DNA of 11,324 bases from Comamonadaceae bacterium. Its GTDB lineage: Bacteria > Pseudomonadota > Gammaproteobacteria > Burkholderiales > Burkholderiaceae. Position numbers and translations under genes: made by a program. Location of the stretch: assembly GCA_947505915.1 (NCBI GenBank), contig CANNNH010000036.1:1-11324 (forward strand), in the 5' to 3' direction. Under the pieces are notes generated by a model, which saw only the letters and a program-made list of their open reading frames with translations, ran no database searches and was not told the origin of the DNA. Of the stretch, positions 1 to 8,052 are shown piece after piece (within the stretch, counting starts at the first letter, position 1; each line of letters starts with the position of its first letter).

Positions 1-127
1 GCGGCGGTGCGCTGCGTGTGTCGGCCACGGTCACAGTGCTGCCATGGCGAGCGCACCAGCGTGCCAGCGCCAGGCCGGACGCGCCGAGCCCGAGCACCAG
101 AACCTGTTGACCGGCTAGATTTTTCAT
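1..127 (-). CDS. murD: MurD, UDP-MurNAc-L-alanine:D-glutamate ligase, N-terminal fragment (cut by window edge)
   Basis: Only the first 42 codons are inside the window; the frame is open to the left edge. The translation begins [18 protein letters not shown] and continues to ADTRSAPP. This is the Rossmann-like N-terminal domain of MurD, with the glycine-rich GLGASG turn that contacts the UDP part of the substrate. MurD is the cytoplasmic ligase that uses ATP to add D-glutamate to UDP-MurNAc-L-Ala. The ATG overlaps the mraY stop as ATGA. I see no clear Shine-Dalgarno sequence before it, so translation is probably coupled to mraY. The ATP-binding and C-terminal domains lie outside the window, so catalytic residues cannot be checked. 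The identity rests on this short N-terminus plus its place directly after mraY, the usual dcw order. Confidence 0.88.
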   Translation of the reverse strand, partial: MKNLAGQQVLVLGLGASGLALARWCARHGSTVTVADTRSAPP

Positions 128-1302
128 CGCAGTTTCAAGGTCGATAAACCGACCAGACACAGCAGCATGGTGATGATCCAGAAACGCACAACCACTTGCG
201 TTTCTTTCCAGCCGCTTTTCTCAAAATGGTGATGCAGTGGCGCCATTTTCAAAATACGCCGGCCACTGCCGTATTTTTGTTTGGTGTATTTGAAGTACAG
301 CACTTGCAGCATGACCGACACTGCTTCAGCCACAAAGATGCCGCCCATGATGGCCAGCACAATTTCCTGGCGCACGATCACAGCGATGGTGCCCAGAGCA
401 GCACCCAGCGCCAGCGCACCCACGTCGCCCATGAAGACCTGGGCCGGGTGGGTGTTGAACCATAAAAAGGCCAGGCCCGCACCAGCCATGGCGGCGCAAA
501 AAATCAGCAGCTCGCCAGCGCCCGGAATGTGCGGCAAAAACAGGTAGCGCGAAAACACCGCACTGCCGGTGACATAAGCAAAAACGCCCAGTGCCGAGCC
601 CACCATGACGACCGGCATGATCGCCAGGCCATCCAGGCCGTCGGTCAGGTTCACCGCGTTGCTGGAGCCGACGATCACCAGGTAAGTCAGGATCACAAAG
701 CCAAAGACACCCAGGGGGTAGCTGACTTCCTTGAAAAACGGCAGCAATAGACCGGCCTTGGGCGGCAGGTTCACATCAAAACCTGATTGCACCCAGCTCA
801 AGAAAAGCTCCAGCACCCGCAGGTTGGAGCTCTCAGAAATACTGAACACCAGGTACAGCGCAGCCACCAGACCGACCAGGGATTGCCACAGGTACTTGTC
901 GCGCGAGCGCATGCCTTCGGGATCTTTGTGAACCACTTTGCGCCAGTCATCGGCCCACCCGATGGCGCCGAAGCCGAGCGTGACCAGCATCACAATCCAC
1001 ACGAAACGGTTGCTCAAGTCGGCCCACAGCAGGGTGGCAATGGCAATCGCCAGCAGCACCAAGACGCCGCCCATGGTGGGCGTGCCGCTCTTGCTCAGGT
1101 GCGTTTGCATGGCGTACTCGCGGATCGGCTGGCCGATCTTCAGTGCGATCAGGCGCCGGATCACGAAAGGCCCGGCGATCAAACCGATCAGCAAGGCCGT
1201 CAGCGCCGCCATCACGGCCCGGAAAGTCAGGTACTGAAACACCCGGAAAAAACCGAATTCAGGCGACAGGGTTTGCAGCCACTGGGCCAGGTTGATCAGC
1301 AT
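124..1302 (-). CDS. mraY: MraY, phospho-N-acetylmuramoyl-pentapeptide transferase
   Basis: 392 residues. MraY is the integral inner-membrane enzyme that transfers phospho-MurNAc-pentapeptide from UDP to undecaprenyl phosphate, giving lipid I. Family motifs are present: KSGTPTMGG (residues 71-79), the adjacent aspartates D118-D119 in [14 protein letters not shown] (218-225), FMGDVG with D293, and the HHH motif at 357-359 in the last cytoplasmic loop. Many hydrophobic segments alternate with short loops, as expected for a ten-helix protein. It is about 30 residues longer than the E. coli enzyme, mainly around residues 155-195; from general knowledge this length is usual in beta-proteobacteria. 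The ATG at 1302 has AAAGGA six bases upstream and overlaps the end of murF by 7 bases (ATGCTGA). The stop overlaps the murD start. Confidence 0.98.
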   Translation of the reverse strand: MLINLAQWLQTLSPEFGFFRVFQYLTFRAVMAALTALLIGLIAGPFVIRRLIALKIGQPIREYAMQTHLSKSGTPTMGGVLVLLAIAIATLLWADLSNRFVWIVMLVTLGFGAIGWADDWRKVVHKDPEGMRSRDKYLWQSLVGLVAALYLVFSISESSNLRVLELFLSWVQSGFDVNLPPKAGLLLPFFKEVSYPLGVFGFVILTYLVIVGSSNAVNLTDGLDGLAIMPVVMVGSALGVFAYVTGSAVFSRYLFLPHIPGAGELLIFCAAMAGAGLAFLWFNTHPAQVFMGDVGALALGAALGTIAVIVRQEIVLAIMGGIFVAEAVSVMLQVLYFKYTKQKYGSGRRILKMAPLHHHFEKSGWKETQVVVRFWIITMLLCLVGLSTLKLR

Positions 1303-2702
1303 GCTTTTTCCTTTGGAGCAGATGAAAACGGCTGCGATGCGGCCGCGGCTTGTTGCTGCATGTCCTCAAGCACACGCTCCATCTTCATGAAGCGCGATCC
1401 CTTGACCAGCGCGCTGGCACAACCCGGCAGGTGTTGCCTGACGTCTTGCAGCAGTGCTTCGAAATCTGCGTGATGGCGTGCGCCCGGGCAGGCCGCGGCG
1501 GCGTGCTGCATCAGCACACCCGTGCAGACCAGCTGCTCGATACCGCATTGCTGCGCATAGGCGCCGATCTCGGCATGAAACTCAGGGCCGCGCTCGCCTA
1601 CTTCGCCCATGTCGCCCAGAACCAGCAGGCGGGGGCCCGGCAGCTCGCTGAGCACCAGGATGGCGGCACGCACCGAATCGGGATTGGCGTTGTAGCTGTC
1701 GTCCACCACCGTCAGCGGCTGGCCGGCCAGCGACAGTTGCCATGCGCGTGAGCGACCCTTGACGGGCACAAAAGCCGTGAGCCCTGCGGCGATCGCTGTC
1801 ATGGGCACACCTGCGGCCAGCGCACAGGCAGCCGCAGCCAAGGCATTTTTAACGTTGTGGCGACCGGCCACGTTCAGCGCAAAGACCAGGGCGCCTGCGG
1901 GTGTTGTTGCCTTGACTTGCCAGCTGCGCCCGGTCCAGCTGGCGCTGCCGCTGACGTCTGCGGCGCTGTCCAGGGCAAAGGTGATGGTGCGACGCGCACC
2001 GGCCAGTGCACGCCAGATCGGCGTGTGCGTATCGTCGGCCGGGAAAACCGCTACGCCGGAATCGGCCAAGGCGCTGATAACGGCACCGTTTTCACGCGCC
2101 ACCGCTTCCACCGTGACCATGAACTCCAGATGCTCGCGCTGGGCGTTGTTGACCAGGGCCACGGTGGCTTGCGCCATGGCGGCCAATTCGGCAATTTCGC
2201 CGGGGTGGTTCATGCCAAGCTCGACCACACCCACCTGGTGTGTGGCTCGCAAGCGCAACAGCGTCAGCGGCACGCCGATGTCGTTGTTGAAATTGCCTTC
2301 GGTGGCAAATGCCTGCTCGCCCCTGAAGTTGCGCAGGATGGCGGCGATCATCTGCGTGACAGTGGTCTTGCCGTTGCTGCCGGTGACGGCCACCAGCGGT
2401 AGCGTGAACTGCGCGCGCCAGCCGGCAGCCAGCAGGCCCAGCGCCGCTTTGCTGTTTAGCACCTGCAAGCCCGGCAAGCCCGCTTCGGCCAAGCCCTGCT
2501 CTGCCAAGGCGGCGACAGCGCCCTGGGTGCCGGCTTGCCTGAGAAAATCATGGGCATCAAATCGCTCACCCTTGAGCGCTACAAACAAGTCGCCACTGCG
2601 CAGGCTGCGCGTGTCAGTGTGCACACGCGAAAATTGCAGTGAAGCCTCGCCCACCAAGCGCGCGCCCGGCAGCATGGTCTGAGCCTGGGCCAGGGTCATC
2701 AT
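1296..2702 (-). CDS. murF: MurF, UDP-MurNAc-tripeptide:D-alanyl-D-alanine ligase
   Basis: 468 residues. MurF is the cytoplasmic ATP-dependent ligase that adds the D-Ala-D-Ala dipeptide to complete the UDP-MurNAc-pentapeptide. Visible features in order: N-terminal substrate domain (about 1-100); ATP P-loop GSNGKTT (108-114); NFNNDIGVP (137-145) and [10 protein letters not shown] (161-170), typical of MurF; then the C-terminal Mur ligase domain with [10 protein letters not shown] (334-343), GDMGE (363-367) and KGSR (434-437). Two ATG codons stand in tandem at 2702 and 2699. The first overlaps the murE stop as ATGA and has AGGGG seven bases upstream, so I prefer it; using the second would remove one residue. 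The end is alanine/glutamine-rich and poorly conserved in character. It sits between murE and mraY, as in the standard dcw order. Confidence 0.98.
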   Translation of the reverse strand: MMTLAQAQTMLPGARLVGEASLQFSRVHTDTRSLRSGDLFVALKGERFDAHDFLRQAGTQGAVAALAEQGLAEAGLPGLQVLNSKAALGLLAAGWRAQFTLPLVAVTGSNGKTTVTQMIAAILRNFRGEQAFATEGNFNNDIGVPLTLLRLRATHQVGVVELGMNHPGEIAELAAMAQATVALVNNAQREHLEFMVTVEAVARENGAVISALADSGVAVFPADDTHTPIWRALAGARRTITFALDSAADVSGSASWTGRSWQVKATTPAGALVFALNVAGRHNVKNALAAAACALAAGVPMTAIAAGLTAFVPVKGRSRAWQLSLAGQPLTVVDDSYNANPDSVRAAILVLSELPGPRLLVLGDMGEVGERGPEFHAEIGAYAQQCGIEQLVCTGVLMQHAAAACPGARHHADFEALLQDVRQHLPGCASALVKGSRFMKMERVLEDMQQQAAAASQPFSSAPKEKAC

Positions 2703-4207
2703 GCGCCAGCCCCTGAGACTTGCGCGGTGTAGCTGGCCAGCGCCGCCTCAGCCAGCGCACGGTCGGAAAACGGCAGTTTCTGGCCCAGTATTTCCTGGTA
2801 ATTTTCATGTCCCTTGCCCGCCACCAGCACCACATCGTGTGCGCCGGCCTGCTGCACTGCCGTGACAATCGCGATGGCGCGGTCGGCTTGCACCTGCGCT
2901 GAGGCCGATGCCGGTAAGCCGGTCAGTATGTCGGCCATGATGGCTTTGGCATCTTCGCTGCGCGGGTTGTCACTGGTGATCACCAGATGGTCGGCGCCGG
3001 CAGCTGCCGCGGCCGCCATCAGCGGGCGCTTGCTGGCGTCGCGGTCACCGCCGCAACCGAATACGCAGTTGAGCCGGCCGCCCCGTTGGTGCGCCAGCGG
3101 CCGCAGTGCTTGCAGCACTTTGGCCAAGGCGTCCGGCGTGTGGGCGTAATCAATCACCACCAGCGGCCGGCCTTCGATCGACAATGTTTCCATGCGTCCG
3201 GGAACCGGGCTCAGACCCGAGCAGCTGTCAGCAATTTTTTGCAGGGGCAGACCCAGGCTGCGCAAGGCTGCGATCACGCCCAGCAAATTGGCCACGTTGT
3301 AGTGGCCGACCACAGGCGCATGAATCTGACAGACTGTCTGGCCTTCGTGCACCTCAAAGCTCATGGTGTTCAGGCCATAGCGAATTGCATCTGCCCTCAA
3401 CCGCGCAGGACCGGTGGCCGACACAGTCCACACATCCAGGGCGTGCGATTTCAATGCTTCAGCCAGGCCCAGGCCGTGCGCGTCATCAATGTGGATGACC
3501 GCTGCCTTCAGTCCGGGCCATTCAAAGAGTTTGACTTTAGCCGCCCAGTAGGCCTGCATCGTGCCGTGGTAATCCAAATGGTCTTGGGTGAAATTGGTGA
3601 AGATGGCGGTGTGCACCACCGTAGCGTCAAGGCGATGTTCAGCCAGGCCGATGGAGGAGGCTTCTATAGCGCACGCCTCATAAGCTTCGTCCACCAGGCG
3701 GCGTAAAGCTTGCTGAAAAATCACCGGGTCCGGCGTCGTCAGCCCGTTGAAAACCACAGCGCCCGGCTCGCCAATCCCCAGCGTGCCCACGACAGCACAG
3801 CGCTGGCCCAAGCGGCTCAGGGCCTGCGCCAACCACCAGGCGGTCGAGGTCTTGCCATTGGTGCCAGTGACTGCCAGCACCCTCAATTGCTCGCTGGGCT
3901 GACCAAAGTAGGCGGCAGCGATGGGCGCGGCATCCCGTTTGAGGCCGGCGTAAGTGGCCACACGCGCATCACGCCAGTCGTAGGCCTGCGCACCATCGGC
4001 CTCTACCAGGCAGGCAGCGGCGCCTTCGGCCAGCACATCTGCCACGTAACGCCGCGCATCGGTGGCCGCGCCCGGCCAGGCCAGAAAACCGTCGCCACGG
4101 CGCACATGGCGGCTGTCAGAGCGCAGCGTGCCGGTGATGTGCTGCTGCAACCAGCTGGCGGCCGCTTGCGGTGTGGCCAAGGCCTGCGTGGATGATGACG
4201 CGTTCAC
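2699..4207 (-). CDS. murE: MurE, UDP-MurNAc-L-Ala-D-Glu:meso-2,6-diaminopimelate ligase
   Basis: 502 residues. MurE adds the third peptide residue in the cytoplasm using ATP. The motif DNPR (413-416) in SDNPRSEDA is the signature of enzymes that select meso-diaminopimelate rather than lysine, so a Gram-negative-type peptidoglycan is implied. Other features: P-loop GTNGKT (115-120), TTPDP (157-161), TNFTQDHLDYHG (204-215), K224 in YWAAK matching the lysine carbamylated in the family, and GKGHE (464-468). The start is GTG at 4207. It is supported by a strong Shine-Dalgarno sequence GGAGGAG (4213-4219) five bases upstream and by a GTGA overlap with the ftsI stop. The stop overlaps the murF start. 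Confidence 0.98.
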   Translation of the reverse strand: MNASSSTQALATPQAAASWLQQHITGTLRSDSRHVRRGDGFLAWPGAATDARRYVADVLAEGAAACLVEADGAQAYDWRDARVATYAGLKRDAAPIAAAYFGQPSEQLRVLAVTGTNGKTSTAWWLAQALSRLGQRCAVVGTLGIGEPGAVVFNGLTTPDPVIFQQALRRLVDEAYEACAIEASSIGLAEHRLDATVVHTAIFTNFTQDHLDYHGTMQAYWAAKVKLFEWPGLKAAVIHIDDAHGLGLAEALKSHALDVWTVSATGPARLRADAIRYGLNTMSFEVHEGQTVCQIHAPVVGHYNVANLLGVIAALRSLGLPLQKIADSCSGLSPVPGRMETLSIEGRPLVVIDYAHTPDALAKVLQALRPLAHQRGGRLNCVFGCGGDRDASKRPLMAAAAAAGADHLVITSDNPRSEDAKAIMADILTGLPASASAQVQADRAIAIVTAVQQAGAHDVVLVAGKGHENYQEILGQKLPFSDRALAEAALASYTAQVSGAGA

Positions 4208-5937
4208 AGCGACTCCTCCACCGGGTTGGCCACGATTTGCGGCTTGACCGTCACATCGGGTTGCACATTCATCAGGCGCAGCGTTTGCTGCACCACTTCA
4301 CTGAAAACAGGGGCTGCAACGACACCACCGAAATACTGTCCGTTGCTGGGCTCGTCAATCATCACCGCCACAATGATGCGCGGCGTGTCAATGGGTGCCA
4401 TGCCGGTGAACCAGGCGCGGTATTTGTCACTGGCGTAGCCCTTGCCAACTTGCTTGTGCGCAGTACCTGACTTGCCGCCCACCGAATAACCGACTGTCTG
4501 CGCCAGCTGTCCGGTGCCGCCGGGGGCTGCCGCCATTTGCAGCATGCGCCGCACCGCTTGGGCGTTTTCAGGGGAGAAGACCTTCACACCCACCGCCGGC
4601 TCTGTGCTCTTGAGCATGGTCAGCGGAATGATGCGCCCGTCATGCGCAAAGGCCGTGTACGAATGCGCCATCTGAAACAGCGAAGCCGACAAGCCGTAGC
4701 CATAGGACATGGTGGCCTGCTCGACAGGACGCCAGGTTTTCCAGGGGCGCACCCGTCCGGTGACAGCGCCGCGAAATTGAATCTGCGGTTTTTGCCCGTA
4801 ACCCAATGCGGTGAAGGTGTCCCACATTTCATGCGGACTCATTTTTTGCGCGATCTTGAGCGCGCCCACGTTGCTGGATTTTTGAATCACACCCTCGACC
4901 GTCAGCGTGCCGTAGTTGTGCGTGTCGGTGATATTGAAGCCGCCGATGGCATAGCGGCCCGGTCCGGTGTCGATGAGCGTTTGCGGCGTGACGCGGCCTG
5001 CTTCCAGGGCCATGGCCACGGTGATCGGCTTCATGGTCGAGCCCGGCTCAAAGGTGTCAGTCACAGCGCGGTTGCGCAACTGCTCACCCGTGAGGTTTTT
5101 GCGTTTGTCGGGCATGTAGCTGGGGTAATTGGCGAGCGCCAGCACTTCGCCGGTGACGGCGTCGAGCACCACCACGCTGCCGCCCTTGGCTTTTTGCGCA
5201 GTCACGGTCTCACGCAGTTTTTGATAGGCAAAAAACTGTACCTTGCTGTCCAGCGAGAGCTGCAGATCCTTGCCATCGACAGGCGGCACTTTGTCGCGAA
5301 TGTCTTCCACCACACGACCTTTGCCGTCTTTGATGACGCGCCTGGAGCCCGAGCGTCCGAGCAAGTGCTTCTCGAAAGTCAGCTCCATGCCGTCCAGGCC
5401 GGTGTTTTCAATGTTGGTAAAGCCGATCACGTGCGCCGTGGCTTCGCCATCCGGGTACTGGCGCTTGAATCCGCTGTCCTGGTGAATGCCTTTGAGACCG
5501 AGCTCGGTGATGCGCTTGGCCACCGGCTCTTCGACCTGGCGCTTGAGCCAGACAAAGCTCTTGTCTTCATTGCCCAGCTTGCTGCTCAGCTCTGCCGGAG
5601 GGATCTCCAGCAGCTGCGCCAGCTCTTTGAGCTGCGCCGGCGTGGCGTTGACGTCTTCCGGAATCGCCCAGATGCTGGCCGCCGGAATGTTGGAAGCCAG
5701 GATCAAACCATTGCGGTCCATGATGCGGCCGCGGCTGGCAGGCAACTCTAAGGTGCGTACAAAACGCACTTCACCCTGACGCTGAAAAAATGCATTGCCG
5801 AAAATCTGCACATGCGCCGCCCGTGCCGCCAGCACCGCAAATCCCATGGCAATGGCCGCCACGATGAACTTGCTGCGCCAGACCGGCGTTTTGCTGGCCA
5901 GCAAGGGACTGGAGCTGTAACGTACGCTGCGGCTCAT
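4204..5937 (-). CDS. ftsI: FtsI (PBP3), septal peptidoglycan D,D-transpeptidase
   Basis: 577 residues. FtsI is the class B penicillin-binding protein that crosslinks septal peptidoglycan and works with FtsW in the divisome. A short cytoplasmic N-terminus leads into one membrane anchor at about residues 23-42, followed by the periplasmic part. The dimerisation (pedestal) domain begins with ASRGRIMDRNG (67-77). The transpeptidase domain has all three active-site motifs: STMK (300-303, S300 the acylated serine), SSN (354-356) and KSGTA (489-493). It is close in length to E. coli PBP3 (588). The ATG at 5937 overlaps the ftsL stop as ATGA, with GGTGA five bases upstream. The tail after about residue 560 is not recognisably conserved. 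Expected sensitivity to aztreonam-like beta-lactams is family knowledge, not shown here. Confidence 0.98.
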   Translation of the reverse strand: MSRSVRYSSSPLLASKTPVWRSKFIVAAIAMGFAVLAARAAHVQIFGNAFFQRQGEVRFVRTLELPASRGRIMDRNGLILASNIPAASIWAIPEDVNATPAQLKELAQLLEIPPAELSSKLGNEDKSFVWLKRQVEEPVAKRITELGLKGIHQDSGFKRQYPDGEATAHVIGFTNIENTGLDGMELTFEKHLLGRSGSRRVIKDGKGRVVEDIRDKVPPVDGKDLQLSLDSKVQFFAYQKLRETVTAQKAKGGSVVVLDAVTGEVLALANYPSYMPDKRKNLTGEQLRNRAVTDTFEPGSTMKPITVAMALEAGRVTPQTLIDTGPGRYAIGGFNITDTHNYGTLTVEGVIQKSSNVGALKIAQKMSPHEMWDTFTALGYGQKPQIQFRGAVTGRVRPWKTWRPVEQATMSYGYGLSASLFQMAHSYTAFAHDGRIIPLTMLKSTEPAVGVKVFSPENAQAVRRMLQMAAAPGGTGQLAQTVGYSVGGKSGTAHKQVGKGYASDKYRAWFTGMAPIDTPRIIVAVMIDEPSNGQYFGGVVAAPVFSEVVQQTLRLMNVQPDVTVKPQIVANPVEESL

Positions 5938-6230
5938 GGTTTCACCGGTGCGGGGGCCACTGCAGAATCACGCAAGGCCACATAGTGGGTGATTGCCGGT
6001 GTGGCCGGTTGCATCTTCAATTTTTCTTTGGCCAGTTTGTCCACCCGCATGGGCGTGGCCTGCGCGCGTTTTTCGGCCAGCGCACTCTCACTGTCCATCT
6101 CCAGCTTGCGCATTTGCAAAGCTGCTTTTTCGAGCTCCACAAACAGACGGCGCGACTCGTACTGGGTATGCACCAGGTACAGCGCGCTCAACACCACCGC
6201 CACCAGCAGCAAGACATTGACCCGGATCAT
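5934..6230 (-). CDS. ftsL: FtsL, divisome membrane protein
   Basis: 98 residues. FtsL is a small bitopic inner-membrane protein that forms a complex with FtsB and FtsQ and activates FtsWI septal synthesis. The sequence fits: a very short cytoplasmic start, one hydrophobic segment at about residues 4-21, then a charged heptad-like periplasmic coiled coil (about 23-66) and a short alanine/proline-rich end. FtsL sequences are poorly conserved, so the call rests mainly on this topology, the length and the position between rsmH and ftsI. The ATG at 6230 overlaps the rsmH stop as ATGA and has GGAG seven bases upstream. The stop overlaps the ftsI start as ATGA. Confidence 0.95.
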   Translation of the reverse strand: MIRVNVLLLVAVVLSALYLVHTQYESRRLFVELEKAALQMRKLEMDSESALAEKRAQATPMRVDKLAKEKLKMQPATPAITHYVALRDSAVAPAPVKP

Positions 6231-7150
6231 GCCGGCACTCCGGTGCGCTCTGCCAGTCGCATCACGGCACTGCGCGAGCGCGGGTTTTCGCCGACTTCTG
6301 CGTCGGATGGTTTGACACGGCCCAAGGCATTCAGGCGCATGGCTTTGGGTGCGGCAAAAGGGGCACGGCGATCGAACACCTCGCGCGAATGTTCGGCGAT
6401 AAATTGCTTGACGATGCGGTCTTCCAATGAATGAAAACTTATGACCACCAGCCGACCTCCGGTTTGAAGTACCTTAAGTGAAGCACTCAGCGCCTGTTGC
6501 AACTCTTCAAGCTCGGCGTTGATGAAAATCCGAAAAGCTTGAAATGTGCGCGTTGCAGGGTCCTTACCCGGCTCGCGGGTTTTGACCGCGCCAGCCACGA
6601 CCTCGGCCAGTTCAGCGGTGCTTCCAAGAGGGCCCCGTTCCTGGCGCCAACGATCAATCGCCTTTGCAATCTGCCCAGCAAACCGTTCTTCGCCATAGTC
6701 ACGAATGACCTCCGTCATGCTCTCGATGGATGCGTCGGCCAGCCACTGGGCCACACTCTGGCCACGCGTGGTGTCCATGCGCATGTCCAGCGGGCCGTTG
6801 CCACGAAATGAAAATCCACGCGCCGCGTTGTCGATCTGCGGCGAGCTCACACCCAGGTCCATCAGGATGCCAGCGGCGCTGCCCGCCGGCAGTTGAGCCA
6901 TGTGACTGAAGCCCTCGTGGCGAATCGTAAAACGTGCGTCGGCAATGCTGGCAGCCTCGGTCATTGCATCGAGGTCTTTGTCGAAGGCCGTCAGCCTGCC
7001 CTGCGCCGAGAGTTGCGACAGAATCAGCCGCGAGTGACCACCACGACCGAAGGTCGCGTCGATGTAATGCCCGTCGGGGTTGAGATGCAGCGCCTGGACT
7101 GCTTCGTTCAACAAGACGGTGCGGTGTGTCCATGTGTCTGGCACCGTCAT
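6227..7150 (-). CDS. rsmH: RsmH (MraW), 16S rRNA m4C1402 N4-methyltransferase
   Basis: 307 residues from the ATG at 7150. RsmH is the cytoplasmic SAM-dependent enzyme that N4-methylates C1402 of 16S rRNA in the ribosomal P site. Motifs: [10 protein letters not shown] near the start, the SAM-binding segment [11 protein letters not shown] (about 30-40), [10 protein letters not shown] (98-107), [21 protein letters not shown] and the late [11 protein letters not shown]. The mraZ stop is followed directly by TTG and then ATG. A TTG start at 7153 would abut the mraZ stop and add one residue; I chose ATG because TTG starts are rarer. No good Shine-Dalgarno sequence is visible; only GGGA about 15 bases upstream, inside mraZ. 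Translation is therefore probably coupled to mraZ. The stop overlaps ftsL. Confidence 0.96.
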   Translation of the reverse strand: MTVPDTWTHRTVLLNEAVQALHLNPDGHYIDATFGRGGHSRLILSQLSAQGRLTAFDKDLDAMTEAASIADARFTIRHEGFSHMAQLPAGSAAGILMDLGVSSPQIDNAARGFSFRGNGPLDMRMDTTRGQSVAQWLADASIESMTEVIRDYGEERFAGQIAKAIDRWRQERGPLGSTAELAEVVAGAVKTREPGKDPATRTFQAFRIFINAELEELQQALSASLKVLQTGGRLVVISFHSLEDRIVKQFIAEHSREVFDRRAPFAAPKAMRLNALGRVKPSDAEVGENPRSRSAVMRLAERTGVPA

Positions 7151-7153
7151 CAA

Positions 7154-7582
7154 TCAGAAAGAAAAATCCCTGAAGACGTCCGGCATGTCGCCCTTCATCT
7201 GCTCGGCTTCGTGGGCCGCATAAGTGGCGGCATCCCACAATTCAAAATAACTGCCCATCCCGAGCAGCACCGTGTCTTTGCTGATGCCGGCAGCCGCACG
7301 CAACTCCGGCGAGACCAGCACGCGGCCGGTGGCGTCGAGTTCAACGTCCATGGCGTTGCCCAGAAAAATACGTTTCCACCACTGCGCCTGCATAGGCAGC
7401 GAGGCTATGCGCTCGCGGAATTTTTCCCACTCGTTGCGGGGGAAAATCATCAAGCAACCATGTGGATGTTTGGTGATGGTGATCTGACTGGCCGCAGTGG
7501 CGCTGAGCACATCGCGATGCCGCGTCGGCACCGACAAGCGACCCTTGGCATCGAGAGCAATGGAAGAAGCACCTTGAAACAC
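7154..7582 (-). CDS. mraZ: MraZ, transcriptional repressor of the dcw operon
   Basis: 142 residues. MraZ is a DNA-binding protein that forms a ring of subunits, each with two SpoVT/AbrB-like swapped-hairpin halves. In E. coli it represses its own operon. Both half-motifs are visible: DAKGR at 11-15 and DATGR at 83-87, each opening a repeat of the fold. The start is GTG at 7582 (MFQGASS). It is supported by AAAGG at 7592-7596, nine bases upstream, and by the typical N-terminus that runs straight into the first motif. It is the first gene of the dcw cluster here. Four candidate MraZ boxes lie about 20-55 bases before the start codon, which supports autoregulation. Length is close to the usual 140-150 residues. 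Confidence 0.97.
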   Translation of the reverse strand: MFQGASSIALDAKGRLSVPTRHRDVLSATAASQITITKHPHGCLMIFPRNEWEKFRERIASLPMQAQWWKRIFLGNAMDVELDATGRVLVSPELRAAAGISKDTVLLGMGSYFELWDAATYAAHEAEQMKGDMPDVFRDFSF

Positions 7583-7601
7583 GGATTCAGACCTTTGAAA
7601 A

Positions 7602-7637
7602 CACTTTTAACCACAAAAATGCACTTTTCCCCACTTT
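7602..7637 (-). promoter_or_regulatory. MraZ operator: four boxes at exact 10-bp spacing
   Basis: Read on the minus strand, four boxes follow each other: AAAGTG (7637-7632), AAAGTG (7627-7622), TTTGTG (7617-7612) and AAAGTG (7607-7602). GTG recurs every 10 bases exactly. This matches the known MraZ site architecture: TGGG-containing repeats at 10-bp period in E. coli and AAAGTG-type repeats in Mycoplasma. The array starts inside the predicted -10 element and covers the predicted transcription start, so bound MraZ should block initiation. Assignment is by pattern and location directly upstream of mraZ. Confidence 0.85.
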
Positions 7638-7660
7638 AGCAGGAATATCTGCCTATGCAA
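7633..7660 (-). promoter_or_regulatory. Candidate sigma-70 promoter of the dcw operon
   Basis: On the minus strand there is a -35-like TTGCAT (7660-7655), a 16-base spacer, and a -10-like TAAAGT (7638-7633) preceded by TGC, which makes an extended -10. Transcription would start near 7626, giving a leader of about 44 bases before the mraZ GTG. The overlap with the first MraZ box supports the assignment. The -35 match is modest, so other start points in the AT-rich region further upstream are possible. Confidence 0.55.
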
Positions 7661-7712
7661 ATGCCTTTGGGTAGTTTTTTTCAATGAAATCAATGACTTA
7701 GAGCGATATTCC
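7642..7712. repeat. Widely spaced perfect 8-bp inverted repeat flanking the dcw promoter -35 element
   Basis: GGAATATC at 7642-7649 and its exact complement GATATTCC at 7705-7712 are separated by 55 bases; their centres lie 63 bases apart, about six helical turns. The inner arm sits in the -10/-35 spacer of the candidate promoter. The interval also contains a TCAATGA direct repeat (7681-7687 and 7690-7696). No known regulator is assigned. A perfect 8-bp pair could arise by chance in a region this size. Confidence 0.35.
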
Positions 7713-7744
7713 AGACAATTTATAAAATAAAGTTGTTCAAAATT

Positions 7745-7774
7745 AAGCACTTAGCGCGGGCTGTGAAAGTGCTT
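7745..7774 (-). terminator. Terminator-like hairpin, perfect 8-bp stem
   Basis: The arms AAGCACTT (7774-7767 read on the minus strand) and AAGTGCTT (7752-7745) are perfect complements around a 14-base loop, which can itself pair AGC with GCT. The minus-strand continuation is AATTTTG, a short U-run. The stem is only moderately GC-rich and the U-run is weak, so this may be a 3'-end processing site or a protein-binding dyad rather than an efficient intrinsic terminator. It separates the GC-rich downstream region of dksA from the AT-rich dcw control region. Confidence 0.4.
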
Positions 7775-8052
7775 TCTCAGGGTGTAGGGGCAACCGTGCT
7801 GCGCTGGCTTGAATGCTCAGGCGAAAGCCGCAGGACAAGCGCGCTCAGGCAGCAGGCGTGAAACCCTTGTATGCGGCTTAAATCGCATGCTGGGGCACGC
7901 TGGGTTGGGGATCGAAAAAGCCGCAGAACACTGACGCCGTCATGGGAAGACCGGCGCGCAGCGACAGGGCAGACATGTGCGAAGGGGATCGTGGCAGATA
8001 CCCCGGAAAGCGCCATGCGCCCGCTCAGCGCACGAGCGCAGCGCTCAAAAGG
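7775..8052 (-). other. GC-rich intergenic stretch with serial hairpins; possible dksA 3'UTR or non-coding RNA
   Basis: No convincing gene here. Several inverted repeats follow one another: GGGGATC / GAT-A-CCCC (7984-8004, one bulge), CGCCGTC / GA-C-CGGCG (7935-7956, one bulge), GCGGCTT / AAGCCGC (7873-7879 with 7918-7924) and GGC-GAAA-GCC (7820-7829, a GNRA loop if read on the plus strand). The terminator-like hairpin at 7745-7774 follows. This suggests a structured transcript, perhaps the 3'UTR of dksA or a small RNA released from it. A 79-codon minus-strand frame (7777-8016) exists but has no good ribosome site, is rich in Ser, Arg and Cys, and resembles no family I know. RNase P RNA, which occupies the mraZ-upstream position in some proteobacteria, was considered; its core motifs are absent. 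Confidence 0.3.

Noticed and set aside
1759..2682. 307-codon plus-strand open frame opposite murF
   Set aside because: It is antisense to a complete MurF with all ligase motifs. The translation is Ala/Ser/Arg-rich without recognisable domains.
4537..5751. 404-codon plus-strand open frame opposite ftsI
   Set aside because: It lies wholly inside ftsI, whose three catalytic motifs are intact on the minus strand. The plus-strand translation is rich in His, Arg and Gln and shows no family motif; long antisense frames are expected in GC-rich genes.
7777..8016. 79-codon minus-strand open frame in the dksA-mraZ gap
   Set aside because: No convincing ribosome site, composition typical of a non-coding frame (many Ser, Arg and Cys) and no recognised family. 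I keep the region as a possible structured RNA and do not annotate a protein.
8029..8046. GAGCGC-T-GCGCTC palindrome just after the dksA stop as a terminator
   Set aside because: The loop must open to leave a four-pair stem, and no T-run follows.
7745..8052. RNase P RNA (rnpB), which lies upstream of mraZ in some proteobacteria
   Set aside because: The universal core segments, GAGGAAAGTC near the 5' end and ACAGAA near the 3' end, are absent on both strands, and so are the tmRNA tag-coding and SRP RNA signatures.
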